64,000 nt of DNA from Streptomyces sp. NBC_01304 (GCF_035975855.1 NZ_CP109055.1:10168001-10232000); one strand, 5' to 3'; positions 44,883 to 54,029 are shown, counted from the first letter of the stretch. The notes: generated by a model not told the origin, from the sequence alone. Numbers and translations are program-made.

Positions 44883-44900
44883 CGGCAGCCGGCCGGCTCG

Positions 44901-44942
44901 GGCCGTACGGTCACCGTGCCCAACCACGGTGACCGTACGGCC
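44901..44942. terminator. Perfect 18-bp-stem terminator
   Basis: GGCCGTACGGTCACCGTG, loop CCCAAC, then the exact reverse complement to 44942. It ends the das-like/GH16 operon directly before the leaderless hemC promoter. Confidence 0.95.
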
Positions 44943-44971
44943 ACTTGAGTCGAAGTCGACCCGAAACGCAC

Positions 44972-44977
44972 TATCGT
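44972..44977 (+). promoter_or_regulatory. -10 element of a leaderless hemC promoter
   Basis: TATCGT lies 7 bp before the hemC ATG (44984) and no ribosome-binding site is present, the usual geometry of a leaderless Streptomyces transcript. No good -35 is visible. Confidence 0.55.
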
Positions 44978-44983
44978 GACCCC

Positions 44984-45916
44984 ATGCCCGCCGAGCTGAT
45001 CCGCATCGTCTCCCGCTCCTCACCCATGGCCCTGGCCCAGGTGGAGCGCGTCCGAGCCGCCCTCGCCGCACACCACCCCGGCCTGCGCACCGAGGTCGTG
45101 CCGGTCACCACCAGCGGCGACAAATGGATGGGCGACCTCGCCAAGCTCGGCGGCAAGGGCGCCTTCACCAAAGAGGTCGACCAGGCCCTCCTCGACGGGC
45201 GCGCCGACCTCGCCGTGCACTGCCTGAAGGACATCCCCGCCGACCGGCCGCTGCCCGCCGGGACCACGTTCGCCGCGTACCTGGAGCGCGACGACATCCG
45301 CGACGCCCTCATCGACCCCGCGGGCCGCACCCTGGACGAGCTGCCCGCGGGCACCCGCATCGGCACCTCCTCCGTGCGTCGCGTAGCCCAACTCGCCGCA
45401 AGTCACCCGGAGTTGGAGTGTGTGCCCATGCGGGGCAACGCCAACCGGCGCCTGGACAAGCTGGCCGCGGGCGACGCGGACGCACTCCTGCTCGCCGTCT
45501 CGGGCCTCGAGCGCATCGACCGTACCGACGTCATCTCCGAGGTGCTGCCCGTCGACGTGATGTGCCCGCCCATCGGCGCGGGCATCCTCGCCCTGCAATG
45601 CCGCGAGGACGACACCGCCACCATCGACGCCGTGACCGGCCTCGGCCACCGCGACACCTGGCGCGAGGCCACCGCCGAGCGCATGTTCCTGCACGTGCTG
45701 CAGGGGCACTGCAACTCCCCGGTCGCCGGGCACGCCCGCGCCCACCGAAACGGTGACCTGTCCCTGCGCGCCTGCGTCTTCACGCCCGACGGCAAGCGCG
45801 TCCTCAACGCGCAGGAGTGGGCGGGCCCCCTCGACCCCGCGACGCTCGGCATGTCCGTGGCCGTGGCACTGCTGCGGCAGGGCGCACGCGAACTGATCGA
45901 CGGCATTCCGCACTGA
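44984..45916 (+). CDS. hemC: Hydroxymethylbilane synthase (porphobilinogen deaminase), orphan copy
   Basis: This 310-aa cytoplasmic enzyme joins four porphobilinogen units into hydroxymethylbilane in haem, sirohaem and B12 synthesis. Signature motifs are present: [37 protein letters not shown] (usual HSMKDVP), [23 protein letters not shown] and the dipyrromethane cofactor Cys243 in [13 protein letters not shown]. The housekeeping Streptomyces hemC lies in a hemA-hemC-hemD-hemB cluster. This gene stands alone, so it is probably the second copy (hemC2 type). The H-C for H-S change in the KD loop marks a diverged branch. The transcript looks leaderless. Confidence 0.93.
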   Translation: MPAELIRIVSRSSPMALAQVERVRAALAAHHPGLRTEVVPVTTSGDKWMGDLAKLGGKGAFTKEVDQALLDGRADLAVHCLKDIPADRPLPAGTTFAAYLERDDIRDALIDPAGRTLDELPAGTRIGTSSVRRVAQLAASHPELECVPMRGNANRRLDKLAAGDADALLLAVSGLERIDRTDVISEVLPVDVMCPPIGAGILALQCREDDTATIDAVTGLGHRDTWREATAERMFLHVLQGHCNSPVAGHARAHRNGDLSLRACVFTPDGKRVLNAQEWAGPLDPATLGMSVAVALLRQGARELIDGIPH

Positions 45917-46021
45917 GGGTTCTGGCACCGAGTCGATACCGACCCCGGGCCGCCCGCCCGACCGGGAACCCCCACAGCCCCGAAGGACGTTCCCCCGGCA
46001 CCACCCTGCGAGAGGCGCGGC

Positions 46022-47395
46022 ATGCACGAACTGACTGCGGGCGGCAACCTCCCGCTGCCGGACGGACCCCTGACCCTGCGCGTGCCCGGGCCGTTCGACC
46101 TGTCGCTGCTCGTCACCGGTGACGACGGCAAGGTCGGCGGCGACGCGGACTTCGTCTTCTTCAACCAGCCGACGGCACCGGGCGCCCGCCTCCAGAACGA
46201 CACGCTCACTGTCGACCCGCGACGTCTGCGGGCGGGCGCCACCCGGCTCACCGTGGTCATCAGCCCCGCCGACCCCGCCACCGCGCTCGGCCGGCTCCCC
46301 ACGCCCACGCTCACGGTCACCGGATCCGGCACACCGGTGGCCCGGTTCACCCCCGCCCGTCCGACGCGGGAGACGGTGCTGTTGCTCGCGGAGATCTACC
46401 GCCGGGGCTCCGCGTGGAAGGTGCGGGCCCTGGGCCAGGGGTACGCCGACGGCCTGGCCGGAGTCGCCAGGGACTTCGGCGTCGACGTGGAGGAGGAAAC
46501 GGAGGGAGCGGCGGAGGGAGCGTCGGTGGGCCCCGCTGTCCCGGCCGGCGCCCTTGCCCCGACCATCCCCGCCATGCCGGCGACCGCACCCGCCCTGCCC
46601 GCGCGCGCCCCGGCGGCCGTGGACGACGGCGCGGCCGCGCTCATCAACTCCCTTCGGGCCAGGGCGGGTTGTCCCGCCATATCCGTGGACGCCCGCCTGC
46701 AGTCAGCCGCCCAGGCGCACGCCGACGCCATGGCGCGCAGCGGTCGGCTCACCGCCGAGACCGCCGACGGCACATCCATCTACCAGCGCGTCACCTCCGG
46801 CGGATACGCCTACCTCCTGCTCGCCGAACAACTGGTGTCCGGCCCCCGCACCCCCGCCGAATTCCTCGACTACTGCCAGTCCGACGCCGGTACGCGCCGT
46901 CCCCTCGTCGACCTCGCGGTCACCGACGCGGCCCTCGCGCACGCCACCGACAGCCGCACCGGCGACACCTACTGGACCGCCCTGTGGGCCCGCCCCTTCA
47001 CGGCCGCCGGCCTCACGGCGCTGACCACCGAGGTCCTCACCCTCACCAACGCCGAACGCACCCGCGCCGGGCTGCGCCCCTTCGCCCCCGACACCCACCT
47101 GACCGGGGGCGCGCAGGCCCACTGCGGCGACATGATCGCCCGCGACTTCTACGCGCACACGTCGCCCGACGGCCGCGAGCCCTGGGACCGGGCCCGCGCC
47201 GCGGGCTCCGCGCACCGCGCCATCGGCGAGAACATCGCCTGCGGCCAGCGCGCCCCCGCCGAGGTCGTCCAGGGCTGGATGAACAGCCCCGGGCACCGCG
47301 CCAACATCCTCAAGCCCGACTTCACCCACCTCGGCGTCGGCTTCGCGGGCGGCGGCCGCGCGGGGACGTACTGGACACAGCTCTTCGGCGGGTAG
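46022..47395 (+). CDS. TerD-CAP-CAP fusion protein
   Basis: This 457-aa protein has an N-terminal TerD domain (about 1-155; LTAGGNLPLPDGPLTLRVPG, GGDADFVFFNQPTAPG, VLLLAEIYRRGSAWKVRALG), an Ala/Pro linker (about 155-200), a degenerate CAP/SCP domain (about 205-315) and a canonical CAP domain (about 322-455; HTSPDGREPW, GENIACGQ, VVQGWMNSPGHRANIL). TerD proteins bind calcium inside the cell, whereas CAP domains are usually secreted, and no signal peptide is visible. The domain mix is unusual. ATG 46022 follows GAGAGG. It is monocistronic, between hemC and a convergent glyoxalase-like gene. Confidence 0.88.
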   Translation: MHELTAGGNLPLPDGPLTLRVPGPFDLSLLVTGDDGKVGGDADFVFFNQPTAPGARLQNDTLTVDPRRLRAGATRLTVVISPADPATALGRLPTPTLTVTGSGTPVARFTPARPTRETVLLLAEIYRRGSAWKVRALGQGYADGLAGVARDFGVDVEEETEGAAEGASVGPAVPAGALAPTIPAMPATAPALPARAPAAVDDGAAALINSLRARAGCPAISVDARLQSAAQAHADAMARSGRLTAETADGTSIYQRVTSGGYAYLLLAEQLVSGPRTPAEFLDYCQSDAGTRRPLVDLAVTDAALAHATDSRTGDTYWTALWARPFTAAGLTALTTEVLTLTNAERTRAGLRPFAPDTHLTGGAQAHCGDMIARDFYAHTSPDGREPWDRARAAGSAHRAIGENIACGQRAPAEVVQGWMNSPGHRANILKPDFTHLGVGFAGGGRAGTYWTQLFGG

Positions 47396-47414
47396 GGCCC
47401 GATCTCGCCGGACG

Positions 47415-48209
47415 CTAGACCACCTTGGGCATCTCGCCGGCCATGCGCGTCACATCGATCACCGAGAACGCCGCACCCTGCGGGTCCCCGACCGCCGCGA
47501 AGCGCCCGAACGGCGTGTCCATCGGCTCCATGTGCACCTTGCCGCCGAGCTTCTGCACCGTGGCGACCGCGTCGTCGCAGTCGGCGACCGTGAAGTACAC
47601 GTTCATGTACGACGGCACGTGCTCCGGGAACACGTCGGTCATCTGCAGCCGCCCGATGACCGGGTCGCCGCCGCTCTTCAGCGACCACAGGTGGAAGTCG
47701 AGCGAGGCGTCGTCGATGCGCTTCACGTCGTACCCGAACACGGCCGGGAAGAACGCGTCCGCCTTCGCCGCGTCCCGGGTGGTGACCTCGGCCCAGCAGA
47801 ACGCGCCCGGCACGTTCTGCGCCTCGAAGCCCTGGTGGGTGTCCGGCTGCCACACGCTGAAGTAGACGCCGCTGGGGTCCTGCGCGGTGACCATCGTGCC
47901 GAACGGGGCGACCTCCATCGGCTCCATCATCAGCGTCCCGCCGTGCTCCCGGATCTTCGCGGCGGTCGCCGCGATGTCCGACGAGGCGAAGTACAGGTTC
48001 CACGCGAGCGACGCCTCCATCCCCGGCGGCACCGGGGAGAGGGCGGCGACGAGCTTGCCGTCGACGGAGGCCTGCGTGTAGCCCCCGTACTCCGGGGAGC
48101 TCTCGCCGAAGGTCCAGCCGAGCAGCTCGCCGTAGAAGCTCTTGGCGGCCTCGATGTCGGGGAACATGGCGTCGGCCCAACAGGGCGCGCCTTGTGGATG
48201 TGCGGCCAT
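47415..48209 (-). CDS. VOC/glyoxalase-like protein with two VOC domains
   Basis: This 264-aa cytoplasmic protein has two VOC modules (about 8-125 and 138-260), each of the bleomycin-resistance/glyoxalase type (PCWADAMFPDIEAAKSFYGE; GAFCWAEVTTRDAAKADAFF). Related Streptomyces proteins are annotated as hydroxylases or glyoxalase/dioxygenase-superfamily members. The metal ligand set is not clearly complete, so binding rather than catalysis is possible. ATG 48209 follows GAGGAGG at 9 nt. A hairpin at 48238-48271 separates it from the MFS gene upstream. Confidence 0.85.
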   Translation of the reverse strand: MAAHPQGAPCWADAMFPDIEAAKSFYGELLGWTFGESSPEYGGYTQASVDGKLVAALSPVPPGMEASLAWNLYFASSDIAATAAKIREHGGTLMMEPMEVAPFGTMVTAQDPSGVYFSVWQPDTHQGFEAQNVPGAFCWAEVTTRDAAKADAFFPAVFGYDVKRIDDASLDFHLWSLKSGGDPVIGRLQMTDVFPEHVPSYMNVYFTVADCDDAVATVQKLGGKVHMEPMDTPFGRFAAVGDPQGAAFSVIDVTRMAGEMPKVV

Positions 48210-48237
48210 GATGTGCGGCCTCCTCGATTGAAGAAAT

Positions 48238-48271
48238 GTCCGACCTTGCCACGCTACGCGGCAGGTCTGAC
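48238..48271. terminator. Hairpin between the MFS and VOC genes
   Basis: GTCCGACCTTGCC pairs imperfectly with GGCAGGTCTGAC around a 9-nt loop, just past the MFS gene end (48290, minus strand). Confidence 0.6.
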
Positions 48272-48289
48272 AGTCGCCCCCGGAACGCC

Positions 48290-49858
48290 TCACTCCTGCG
48301 GCGCGACCGGCCCGGCCGTACCCCGTCCGTCCTTGCCCAGCCCGGCCGTGCCCTGTTCCAGCGGCGGAGCGGCCACCGCGCAGTGCGTACGGCACTGGGG
48401 GCGGGCCTCTTCCGGGGCCGCCTTGCGCACCGTCAGCCAGGCGATCACCGCGCCGAGCGCGAGCAGCCCCGCACACAGCGGCATGGCCCGCCGGAACGCC
48501 GCACCGAACTCGTCGGCCGACTGATACGCCTCCGGCCCCATCCCGACGAGCAGCGGCAGCGCGGCCACCGCGATCAGACCGGCGGCACGGGCCGCCGCGT
48601 TGTTGATGCCGCTGGCAAGGCCGGCCCGCGCCGTGTCCACCGAGGCCAGGACCGTCGCCGTCAGCGGCGCGACCAGCGTCACCATGCCCATGCCGAGCAC
48701 CACCACGGCAGGCAGCACATCGCGCACGTACGAGGCGTCCGTGCCCACCCGCAGCATCAGCAGCATCCCCGCCGCGCACAGCAGCGGCCCCACGGTCAGT
48801 GGAACGCGTGGCCCGATCCGCTGCCCCAACTCCCCGGCGCGCGCGGAAAGAAGCAGCATCAGCACGGTCGTGGGCAGCAGGGCGGTGCCGGCCCCGAGCG
48901 CCGAGTAGCCCGCCACGACCTGGAGTTGCAGCGCCGAGAGGAAGAAGAACCCGCCGAACGCCCCGTACACACACAGCGTGACCACGTTCACGGCGGTGAA
49001 CTGCCGCTGCCCGAACACCGACGGCGGCACCATCGGATCGGCCCGCCGCCGCTCCACGGCCACGAACGCCACCGCGAACAGCAGGCCCCCGACCGCCGAC
49101 CCGAGCACGACCACCGAGGCTCCTTGGTCCGGCGCGGCGATCAGGGCGTACGTCACCAGCGCCAGGGCGAGCGCCCCGAGCGCGGCGCCGAGCACGTCGA
49201 ACCGGCCGTGCGCGGCCGGATCCCTGGACTCCGGTACGTGCTTGAGCGCGACCGGCACGCACACCGCGGCCAGCGGCACATTGAGCAGGAACACCCAGCG
49301 CCAGCCCGGCCCGTCCACCAGCCAGCCGCCCAGGAACGGCCCCACCGCCGCGGCGACCCCGCCGAGCCCCGACCACACACCGACCGCCCTGGCCCGTTCG
49401 TCCGGGTGGAACGAGGCCTGGATCAGGGCGAGCGACCCGGGCGTGAGCAGCGCACCACCGACGCCCTGCAGCGCCCGGGCCGCCACCAGGACCCCGGCGT
49501 TCGGCGCGATCCCGCACAGCAGCGACGCGGCCGCGAACCACACCACGCCCACCACGAAGACCCGCCGTCGCCCGAACCGGTCGCCCAGCGCCCCGCCGAG
49601 CAGGATCAGCCCGGCCAGCGTGAGCATGTAGGCGTTGACCGTCCACTGCAGGGCCGCCAGATCGGCGTCGAGGTCGGTGCCGATGCGACGCAGCGCCACA
49701 TTGACGACGGTCGAGTCCAGCATCGCCATCCCGGACCCGAGCACCGTGGTCAGCAGCACCCAGCGGCCGGCGGCCGACCCGGTCCGCAGCGCGCCCGCGC
49801 CGCCCGGGGGTCCTGGCGGTTCCGACGAGGGCGAGGACTGTCCCATGGTCCGGATCAT
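48290..49858 (-). CDS. MFS drug-type exporter (DHA2, 14 TMS)
   Basis: This 522-aa membrane protein has fourteen predicted helices and the DHA2 motifs: LDSTVVNVALRRIG (motif D1), GGALGDRFGRRRVF (motif A), GPFLGGWLVDGPGWRWVFLL (motif C). Such proton antiporters expel toxic or endogenous small molecules. ATG 49858 is chosen, with ATG 49846 (MGQSS) as a close alternative; neither has an ideal ribosome-binding site. A TetR or MarR repressor is not adjacent. The next gene upstream is an MmyB-type regulator on the same strand. Confidence 0.9.
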   Translation of the reverse strand: MIRTMGQSSPSSEPPGPPGGAGALRTGSAAGRWVLLTTVLGSGMAMLDSTVVNVALRRIGTDLDADLAALQWTVNAYMLTLAGLILLGGALGDRFGRRRVFVVGVVWFAAASLLCGIAPNAGVLVAARALQGVGGALLTPGSLALIQASFHPDERARAVGVWSGLGGVAAAVGPFLGGWLVDGPGWRWVFLLNVPLAAVCVPVALKHVPESRDPAAHGRFDVLGAALGALALALVTYALIAAPDQGASVVVLGSAVGGLLFAVAFVAVERRRADPMVPPSVFGQRQFTAVNVVTLCVYGAFGGFFFLSALQLQVVAGYSALGAGTALLPTTVLMLLLSARAGELGQRIGPRVPLTVGPLLCAAGMLLMLRVGTDASYVRDVLPAVVVLGMGMVTLVAPLTATVLASVDTARAGLASGINNAAARAAGLIAVAALPLLVGMGPEAYQSADEFGAAFRRAMPLCAGLLALGAVIAWLTVRKAAPEEARPQCRTHCAVAAPPLEQGTAGLGKDGRGTAGPVAPQE

Positions 49859-49908
49859 CCCCGCCCTGCGCCCGTCCGGCCAGCCGGTGTACCGGCCGGA
49901 AACGGGGA

Positions 49909-50778
49909 TCAGCGCGGGGCGGACCTCGCGGACCAGGTGGCGAGCAGCTGCAGGGCGTGCGCGGACGGGCTGTCGGGCTCGGCGGTGTAGAGGTAGAGGG
50001 CCTGGTCGGGGTCGTCGGGCAGGGTGAGCGACTCGTACTCCAGGGCCAGTTCGCCGACCAGCGGGTGCCGGTAGAGCTTGGTGCCGTGCGTGTACTCCAG
50101 GACGTCGTGGTCGGCCCACCACTGGCGGAAGTCCTCGTCGTGCACGGCCAGTTCACCGACCAGCTCGGTCAGCCGGGGGTCGTGCGGATGGCGGCCCGCG
50201 TACAGCCGCAGGGCCGCGACCGCACCGCGAGCGGCCCGCTCCCAGTCGGCCAGCAGCTCACGGGCGGCCGGGTCGAGGAAGATGAACCGGGCGAGGTTGC
50301 GCTCACGGTGCGGCAGCGCGTCGAAGTCCGCGTACAGCGCCTTCGCGAGGGAATTGGCGGCGAGTACGTCGAGACGGCGGCCCAGGATCATCGCGGGCGT
50401 GCCGGTCAGCGCGTCGAGGACCCGGTACAGGCCGGGCCGCACCCGCTGCGGCGGCTCCGGCCGCCGCCGGGCCGGACCCGGCTTGGGCTTCGCCAGGTCG
50501 AACAGGTGGGTCCGCTCGGCGGCGTCCAGGCGCAGCGCCCGGGCCACGGCGTCCAGCACGGCCGACGACACGTTCGGATTGCGGCCGCGCTCCAGGCGTA
50601 CGTAGTAGTCGACGCTGACCCCGGCCAGCTGAGCCAGCTCCTCACGGCGCAGCCCCGGCACCCTGCGCCGCCCGGCATGCGGTCCGATGCCGACGTCCTC
50701 AGGGGCGACCCGGGCCCGGCGCGAGCGCAGGAAGTCCCGCAGTTCGAGGTTGGGCTCCTGCCCCGCTGACGTGCTCAT
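49909..50778 (-). CDS. MmyB-type XRE regulator
   Basis: This 289-aa protein has an N-terminal helix-turn-helix (VPGLRREELAQLAGVSVDYY, VRLERGRNPNVS) and an MmyB-like PAS-related ligand-binding domain (about 115-280; GTPAMILGRRLDVLAANSLA, YTHGTKLYRHPLVGELALEY). These regulators bind fatty acids or similar ligands and usually repress a divergent oxidoreductase. Here that is the SDR at 50949. The only good start, ATG 50778, has GGAGGA directly adjacent, which is closer than usual; the gene may be translated from a nearly leaderless mRNA. Confidence 0.9.
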   Translation of the reverse strand: MSTSAGQEPNLELRDFLRSRRARVAPEDVGIGPHAGRRRVPGLRREELAQLAGVSVDYYVRLERGRNPNVSSAVLDAVARALRLDAAERTHLFDLAKPKPGPARRRPEPPQRVRPGLYRVLDALTGTPAMILGRRLDVLAANSLAKALYADFDALPHRERNLARFIFLDPAARELLADWERAARGAVAALRLYAGRHPHDPRLTELVGELAVHDEDFRQWWADHDVLEYTHGTKLYRHPLVGELALEYESLTLPDDPDQALYLYTAEPDSPSAHALQLLATWSARSAPR

Positions 50779-50899
50779 TCCTCCAGGCTAGGCCTGCTCG
50801 GACCGCCTCGCCGGGCGTAACGGGGGGTCTGCCGGACCCCCGGTAAAGCCTCCCCCCGCCACCCGCGCGCGGACCCACGTACGGGGTGATCTCCTGGAT

Positions 50900-50917
50900 G
50901 ACGGGAAACATTCCGTC
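50900..50917. promoter_or_regulatory. Imperfect inverted repeat in the MmyB/SDR promoter
   Basis: GACGGGAA and TTCCGTC flank three bases in the 170-bp divergent region, 31 bp before the SDR start. It is a candidate operator for the MmyB-type regulator. Confidence 0.4.
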
Positions 50918-50948
50918 CCTCCCGCACCACCCCTGAAAGGTCCCCGTC

Positions 50949-51671
50949 ATGGCCAAGCCCCTGATCGTCATCACCGGCGCCAGCTCCGGCATCGGCGCGG
51001 CCACCGCCCGCCTGCTCTCCGACCGGGGCCACCCGCTGCTGCTGCTCGCCCGCCGCCTGGACAAGCTGGAGGAGCTCGGCCTCCCCGACGCCCTGTGCCG
51101 CAAGGTCGACGTCACCGACCGCGCCGCCGTCCAGGCCGCGGTGCGCGAGGCCGAGGAGCGGTTCGGTCCGGCCGACGCCCTGGTCAACAATGCGGGGGCG
51201 ATGCTCCTGGGCCGGATCGCCGACCAGCCCGAGGACGAGTGGGACCGCATGATCGACCTCAACATCAAGGCCGTCCTGTACGCGACCCGCGCGGTGCTCC
51301 CCGGGATGCTCGGCCGCGGCTCCGGCACGGTGATCAATGTCAGTTCGATCGCCGGCCGCAAGACCTTCCCCAACCACACCGCGTACGTCGGCACGAAGTT
51401 CGCCGTGCACGCCATGTCGGAGAACCTGCGCGAAGAGGTCGCCGCATCGGGCGTCCGTGTGGTGACCATCGCGCCCGGCGCGGTCGAGACCGAGCTGCTC
51501 TCGCACACCAGCGACGAGCAGATCAAGACCGACTACGAGGCCTGGAAGAAGTCCGCGGGCGGCGCCCTGGACCCGCAGGTGGTGGCCGAGGCCATCGCGT
51601 ACGCCTACCAGCAGCCGCCGAACGTCACCATCCGCGAGATCGTCCTCGCCGCCACAGGTCAGGAAGCCTGA
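50949..51671 (+). CDS. Short-chain dehydrogenase/reductase
   Basis: This 240-aa classical SDR has the cofactor motif TGASSGIG near residue 10, NNAG at about 80, and the catalytic Ser (VINVSSIAG) and Tyr-x3-Lys (YVGTK) residues. The basic residues after the first loop (LARRLDKLEE) favour NADP. The substrate is not predictable; pairing with a divergent MmyB-type regulator is a common Streptomyces arrangement. ATG 50949 follows GAAAGGTCC. The stop TGA (51669-51671) lies in the first of four 19-bp tandem units. Confidence 0.93.
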   Translation: MAKPLIVITGASSGIGAATARLLSDRGHPLLLLARRLDKLEELGLPDALCRKVDVTDRAAVQAAVREAEERFGPADALVNNAGAMLLGRIADQPEDEWDRMIDLNIKAVLYATRAVLPGMLGRGSGTVINVSSIAGRKTFPNHTAYVGTKFAVHAMSENLREEVAASGVRVVTIAPGAVETELLSHTSDEQIKTDYEAWKKSAGGALDPQVVAEAIAYAYQQPPNVTIREIVLAATGQEA

Positions 51672-51736
51672 CCAGAGCGAGGAAGCCTGCCCCGAGCCAG
51701 GAAGCCTGACCCGAGCCGGGACGCCTGACCCGCGGA
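51661..51736. repeat. 19-bp tandem repeat x 4 spanning the SDR stop codon
   Basis: Units start at 51661, 51680, 51699 and 51718 (AGGAAGCCTGACCCGAGCC and close variants). The first unit encodes the last two residues and the stop; the rest fill the gap to the convergent gene, which ends at 51739. Confidence 0.95.
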
Positions 51737-51738
51737 GG

Positions 51739-52740
51739 TCACTGGACCCCCGCGGGTGAACTCCCGCCCCGCACCCGCAACACCGGCCGGCCCTTGCCGT
51801 CCGCGCGGGCCGTCCAGATGTCGAGGGCCCGCCCGTCCGTGCCGGGCGCGGCATAGGCGAGGGTGGCGTCGTCCAGCCACGCCGCCTGGTCGTCGATGCT
51901 GCGCCGCTCGGCCACGGGATGCTCGCGCATCGTGCGCAGGTCGAGGACGTACAGCCGCCAGGGATCCCGACTGCCGCCGCGTACGCGCTTCTTGAAGGCG
52001 AGCCGGGTGTTGTCGGGGGAGAGGGACGGGCACTCGACGTTCGACCGTACGGTCCGCGCGGCCCACGGGTTCATCGTGCCCTTGACCAGGTAGGTCTTCC
52101 CCTTCGTGGAGACGGTCGCATAGAAGTGGTTGTCGCCGCGGGCGAAGGTGACACCCCAGTAGTTGACGTCGGGGGCGTGGTAGCGGCGGCCGTCCAGGGT
52201 GAGGGGGATCTCCTCCATGTTCTTGATGAGGTAGCCGCTGCGGGTGTCGAGGATCGACGTGCGGGTCGAGAAGGCGGACCCGGCGTAGGAGTCCCCGGTG
52301 GCGAACATGGTCCAGGAGAGCATCCGCCCCGACGCCGAAACCCGGGCCCGGTTGGGGATTCCGGTCAGTGCGATACGTCGCTTCTCGCGGAGTCGGTCGT
52401 CGAGGACGACGGCGTACGACTTGGGCGGGATGCCGGGGCGGCGCTGCAGACACAGCCCGGTGCGGGCCGCGGCGTAGAAGCGTTCGCAGGCGGGGCCGCC
52501 GGTGGTGCGCGGCCCGGAGCCTGCCGCGTCGCTGCGGGCGACGCGGCCCGCACCTGCTGCCGTGCTGCGGAAGTACAGGTGCCCCTTGTCGAGCCCGAAC
52601 TCCGAGGCTGCGGCGGCCGGTTCGGTGCGGTGGGCGGCCTTCAGGGTGTAGCCGAGCGCGACGCCCATGAGCACGACGGCGGCCAGGGAGACCGCGATCA
52701 CCCGGGACCGCAGGGAGGAGAGGAAGGGACGTGCGGTCAT
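51739..52740 (-). CDS. Membrane-anchored TolB/PD40-type beta-propeller protein
   Basis: This 333-aa protein has one N-terminal membrane segment (VIAVSLAAVVLMGVALGYTL, about 14-33). The rest is an extracytoplasmic region with TolB-like PD40 blades (NVECPSLSPDNTRLAFKKRV, DDQAAWLDDATLAYA, DIWTARADGKG). Such proteins bind a partner or ligand. Its ATG overlaps the stop of the MFS gene (ATGA, 52737-52740), so it is the third gene of a phosphoesterase/MFS/propeller operon. No enzyme motif is seen. Confidence 0.85.
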   Translation of the reverse strand: MTARPFLSSLRSRVIAVSLAAVVLMGVALGYTLKAAHRTEPAAAASEFGLDKGHLYFRSTAAGAGRVARSDAAGSGPRTTGGPACERFYAAARTGLCLQRRPGIPPKSYAVVLDDRLREKRRIALTGIPNRARVSASGRMLSWTMFATGDSYAGSAFSTRTSILDTRSGYLIKNMEEIPLTLDGRRYHAPDVNYWGVTFARGDNHFYATVSTKGKTYLVKGTMNPWAARTVRSNVECPSLSPDNTRLAFKKRVRGGSRDPWRLYVLDLRTMREHPVAERRSIDDQAAWLDDATLAYAAPGTDGRALDIWTARADGKGRPVLRVRGGSSPAGVQ

Positions 52741-54020
52741 GCCTGCCTTTCGACGCGTGAAGTGCGGGGAGTGTGGGGAGTACGGGGCATGCGGGGTGTG
52801 CGGGGCAGCAGTAGCCAGGCGCCGCCCAGCGCCCCCGCCAGCGCGAGCACCGCGCAGGTCAGGGCCGGGCCCACGCCCCACCACGTCCAGGCCGCCCCGA
52901 ATCCGGCGGCGGCAAGCAGCCGGCTCAGGGCCTGCCCGGTCTGCAGCACCGCCATCCCGCCCGCCCGGCGCCGCTCCGGCAGCTCCGGTGTGGCCAGCGC
53001 CATCAGTACGCCGTCGGTGGCCGCGTAGAAGATGCCGAGGAGCAGCAACACACCGACGAGGAGCGGCAGTCCGCCGACGGGAGAGAGCAGCAGCGCATAG
53101 CCGACGAGCAGCGCGGCGTGCCCGCACAGGAACGGGCCCCGGCGCCCGATCCGGTCGGCGAGGCGGCCGAGCGGCACCGCGAGCAGCAGATAGACCCCGG
53201 CCGCGCCGAGCGGGAGCAACGGGAACCAGCTCACCGCGAAGTCGAGGCGCCGCTGCAGCAGCAGATACACGAACGCGTCCCCGACCGTGGCCGCGCCGAG
53301 CAGCGACGCGGCCAGCAGGATGCGCCGGAAGGCGGGGATGCGCAGGACGTCAAAGGCCGTGCGCAGTGCGGGAGTTGAACCGGCTGGTGCGGGCGACAGG
53401 GCGTCGCGGCCCGGCACGAAGGCGACGAGGACGAGCACGCCGAGCAGCCCCACGCAGAAGCTCACGACGAACACCGCGTCGTACGCGTCCGCCGTCGCCC
53501 ACAGCAGGGCGAACGCGAGCAGCGGGCCGAGCAGCGCCCCCGTCGTGTCCATCGCGCGATGCACGCCGAACGCCCGGCCCACCTCGTCCGGCGGGCTGCT
53601 GAGCGAGATCAGTGCGTCGCGCGGCGCGGTCCGCACGCCCTTGCCGATGCGGTCCGCCGCGAGCGCCGTCCCGATCCCCGCCGCGCTGGTGCCCGCGAGG
53701 AGCAGCAGCGGGCGGGACAGTGCGGACAGGGCGTAGCCGCAGCCCGCGACGAGCTTGTGCCGGCCGCCCCGGTCGGCGAGGTGCCCGCCGAGGAGACGTA
53801 CGAGGGCGGTGGCCGCGTTGTACAGGCCGTCGAACAGGCCGAACTGCAAGGGGGACAGGCCCAGTTGGAGGACGAAGTAGAGCGGCAGGACGGCGGTCAC
53901 CATCTCGGACGAGATGTCGGTGATCAGGCTGACCGCGCCCAGCGCGAGGACGGGCCCGGCGACGCGGCCGCGCCGGGCCTGGCCGGCCGGGGCGACCGCG
54001 TCCGTGGAAGCCAAGTACAT
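52737..54020 (-). CDS. MFS transporter (12 TMS)
   Basis: This 427-aa membrane protein has twelve helices and MFS motif A (GGHLADRGGRHKLV; PLGRLADRIGRRGPF). SLITDISSEMVTAVLPLYFV at the first helix and ADRIGKGVRTAPRDALIS are typical of a Streptomyces/rhizobial MFS group of unknown substrate. The gene begins 9 bp after the phosphoesterase stop and overlaps the propeller gene. Its C-terminal tail is a short repeat (RTPRMPRTPHTPRTSR) that resembles the N-terminus of the upstream phosphoesterase, suggesting local sequence duplication. Confidence 0.9.
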   Translation of the reverse strand: MYLASTDAVAPAGQARRGRVAGPVLALGAVSLITDISSEMVTAVLPLYFVLQLGLSPLQFGLFDGLYNAATALVRLLGGHLADRGGRHKLVAGCGYALSALSRPLLLLAGTSAAGIGTALAADRIGKGVRTAPRDALISLSSPPDEVGRAFGVHRAMDTTGALLGPLLAFALLWATADAYDAVFVVSFCVGLLGVLVLVAFVPGRDALSPAPAGSTPALRTAFDVLRIPAFRRILLAASLLGAATVGDAFVYLLLQRRLDFAVSWFPLLPLGAAGVYLLLAVPLGRLADRIGRRGPFLCGHAALLVGYALLLSPVGGLPLLVGVLLLLGIFYAATDGVLMALATPELPERRRAGGMAVLQTGQALSRLLAAAGFGAAWTWWGVGPALTCAVLALAGALGGAWLLLPRTPRMPRTPHTPRTSRVERQA

Positions 54021-54029
54021 CGGGTCGGC

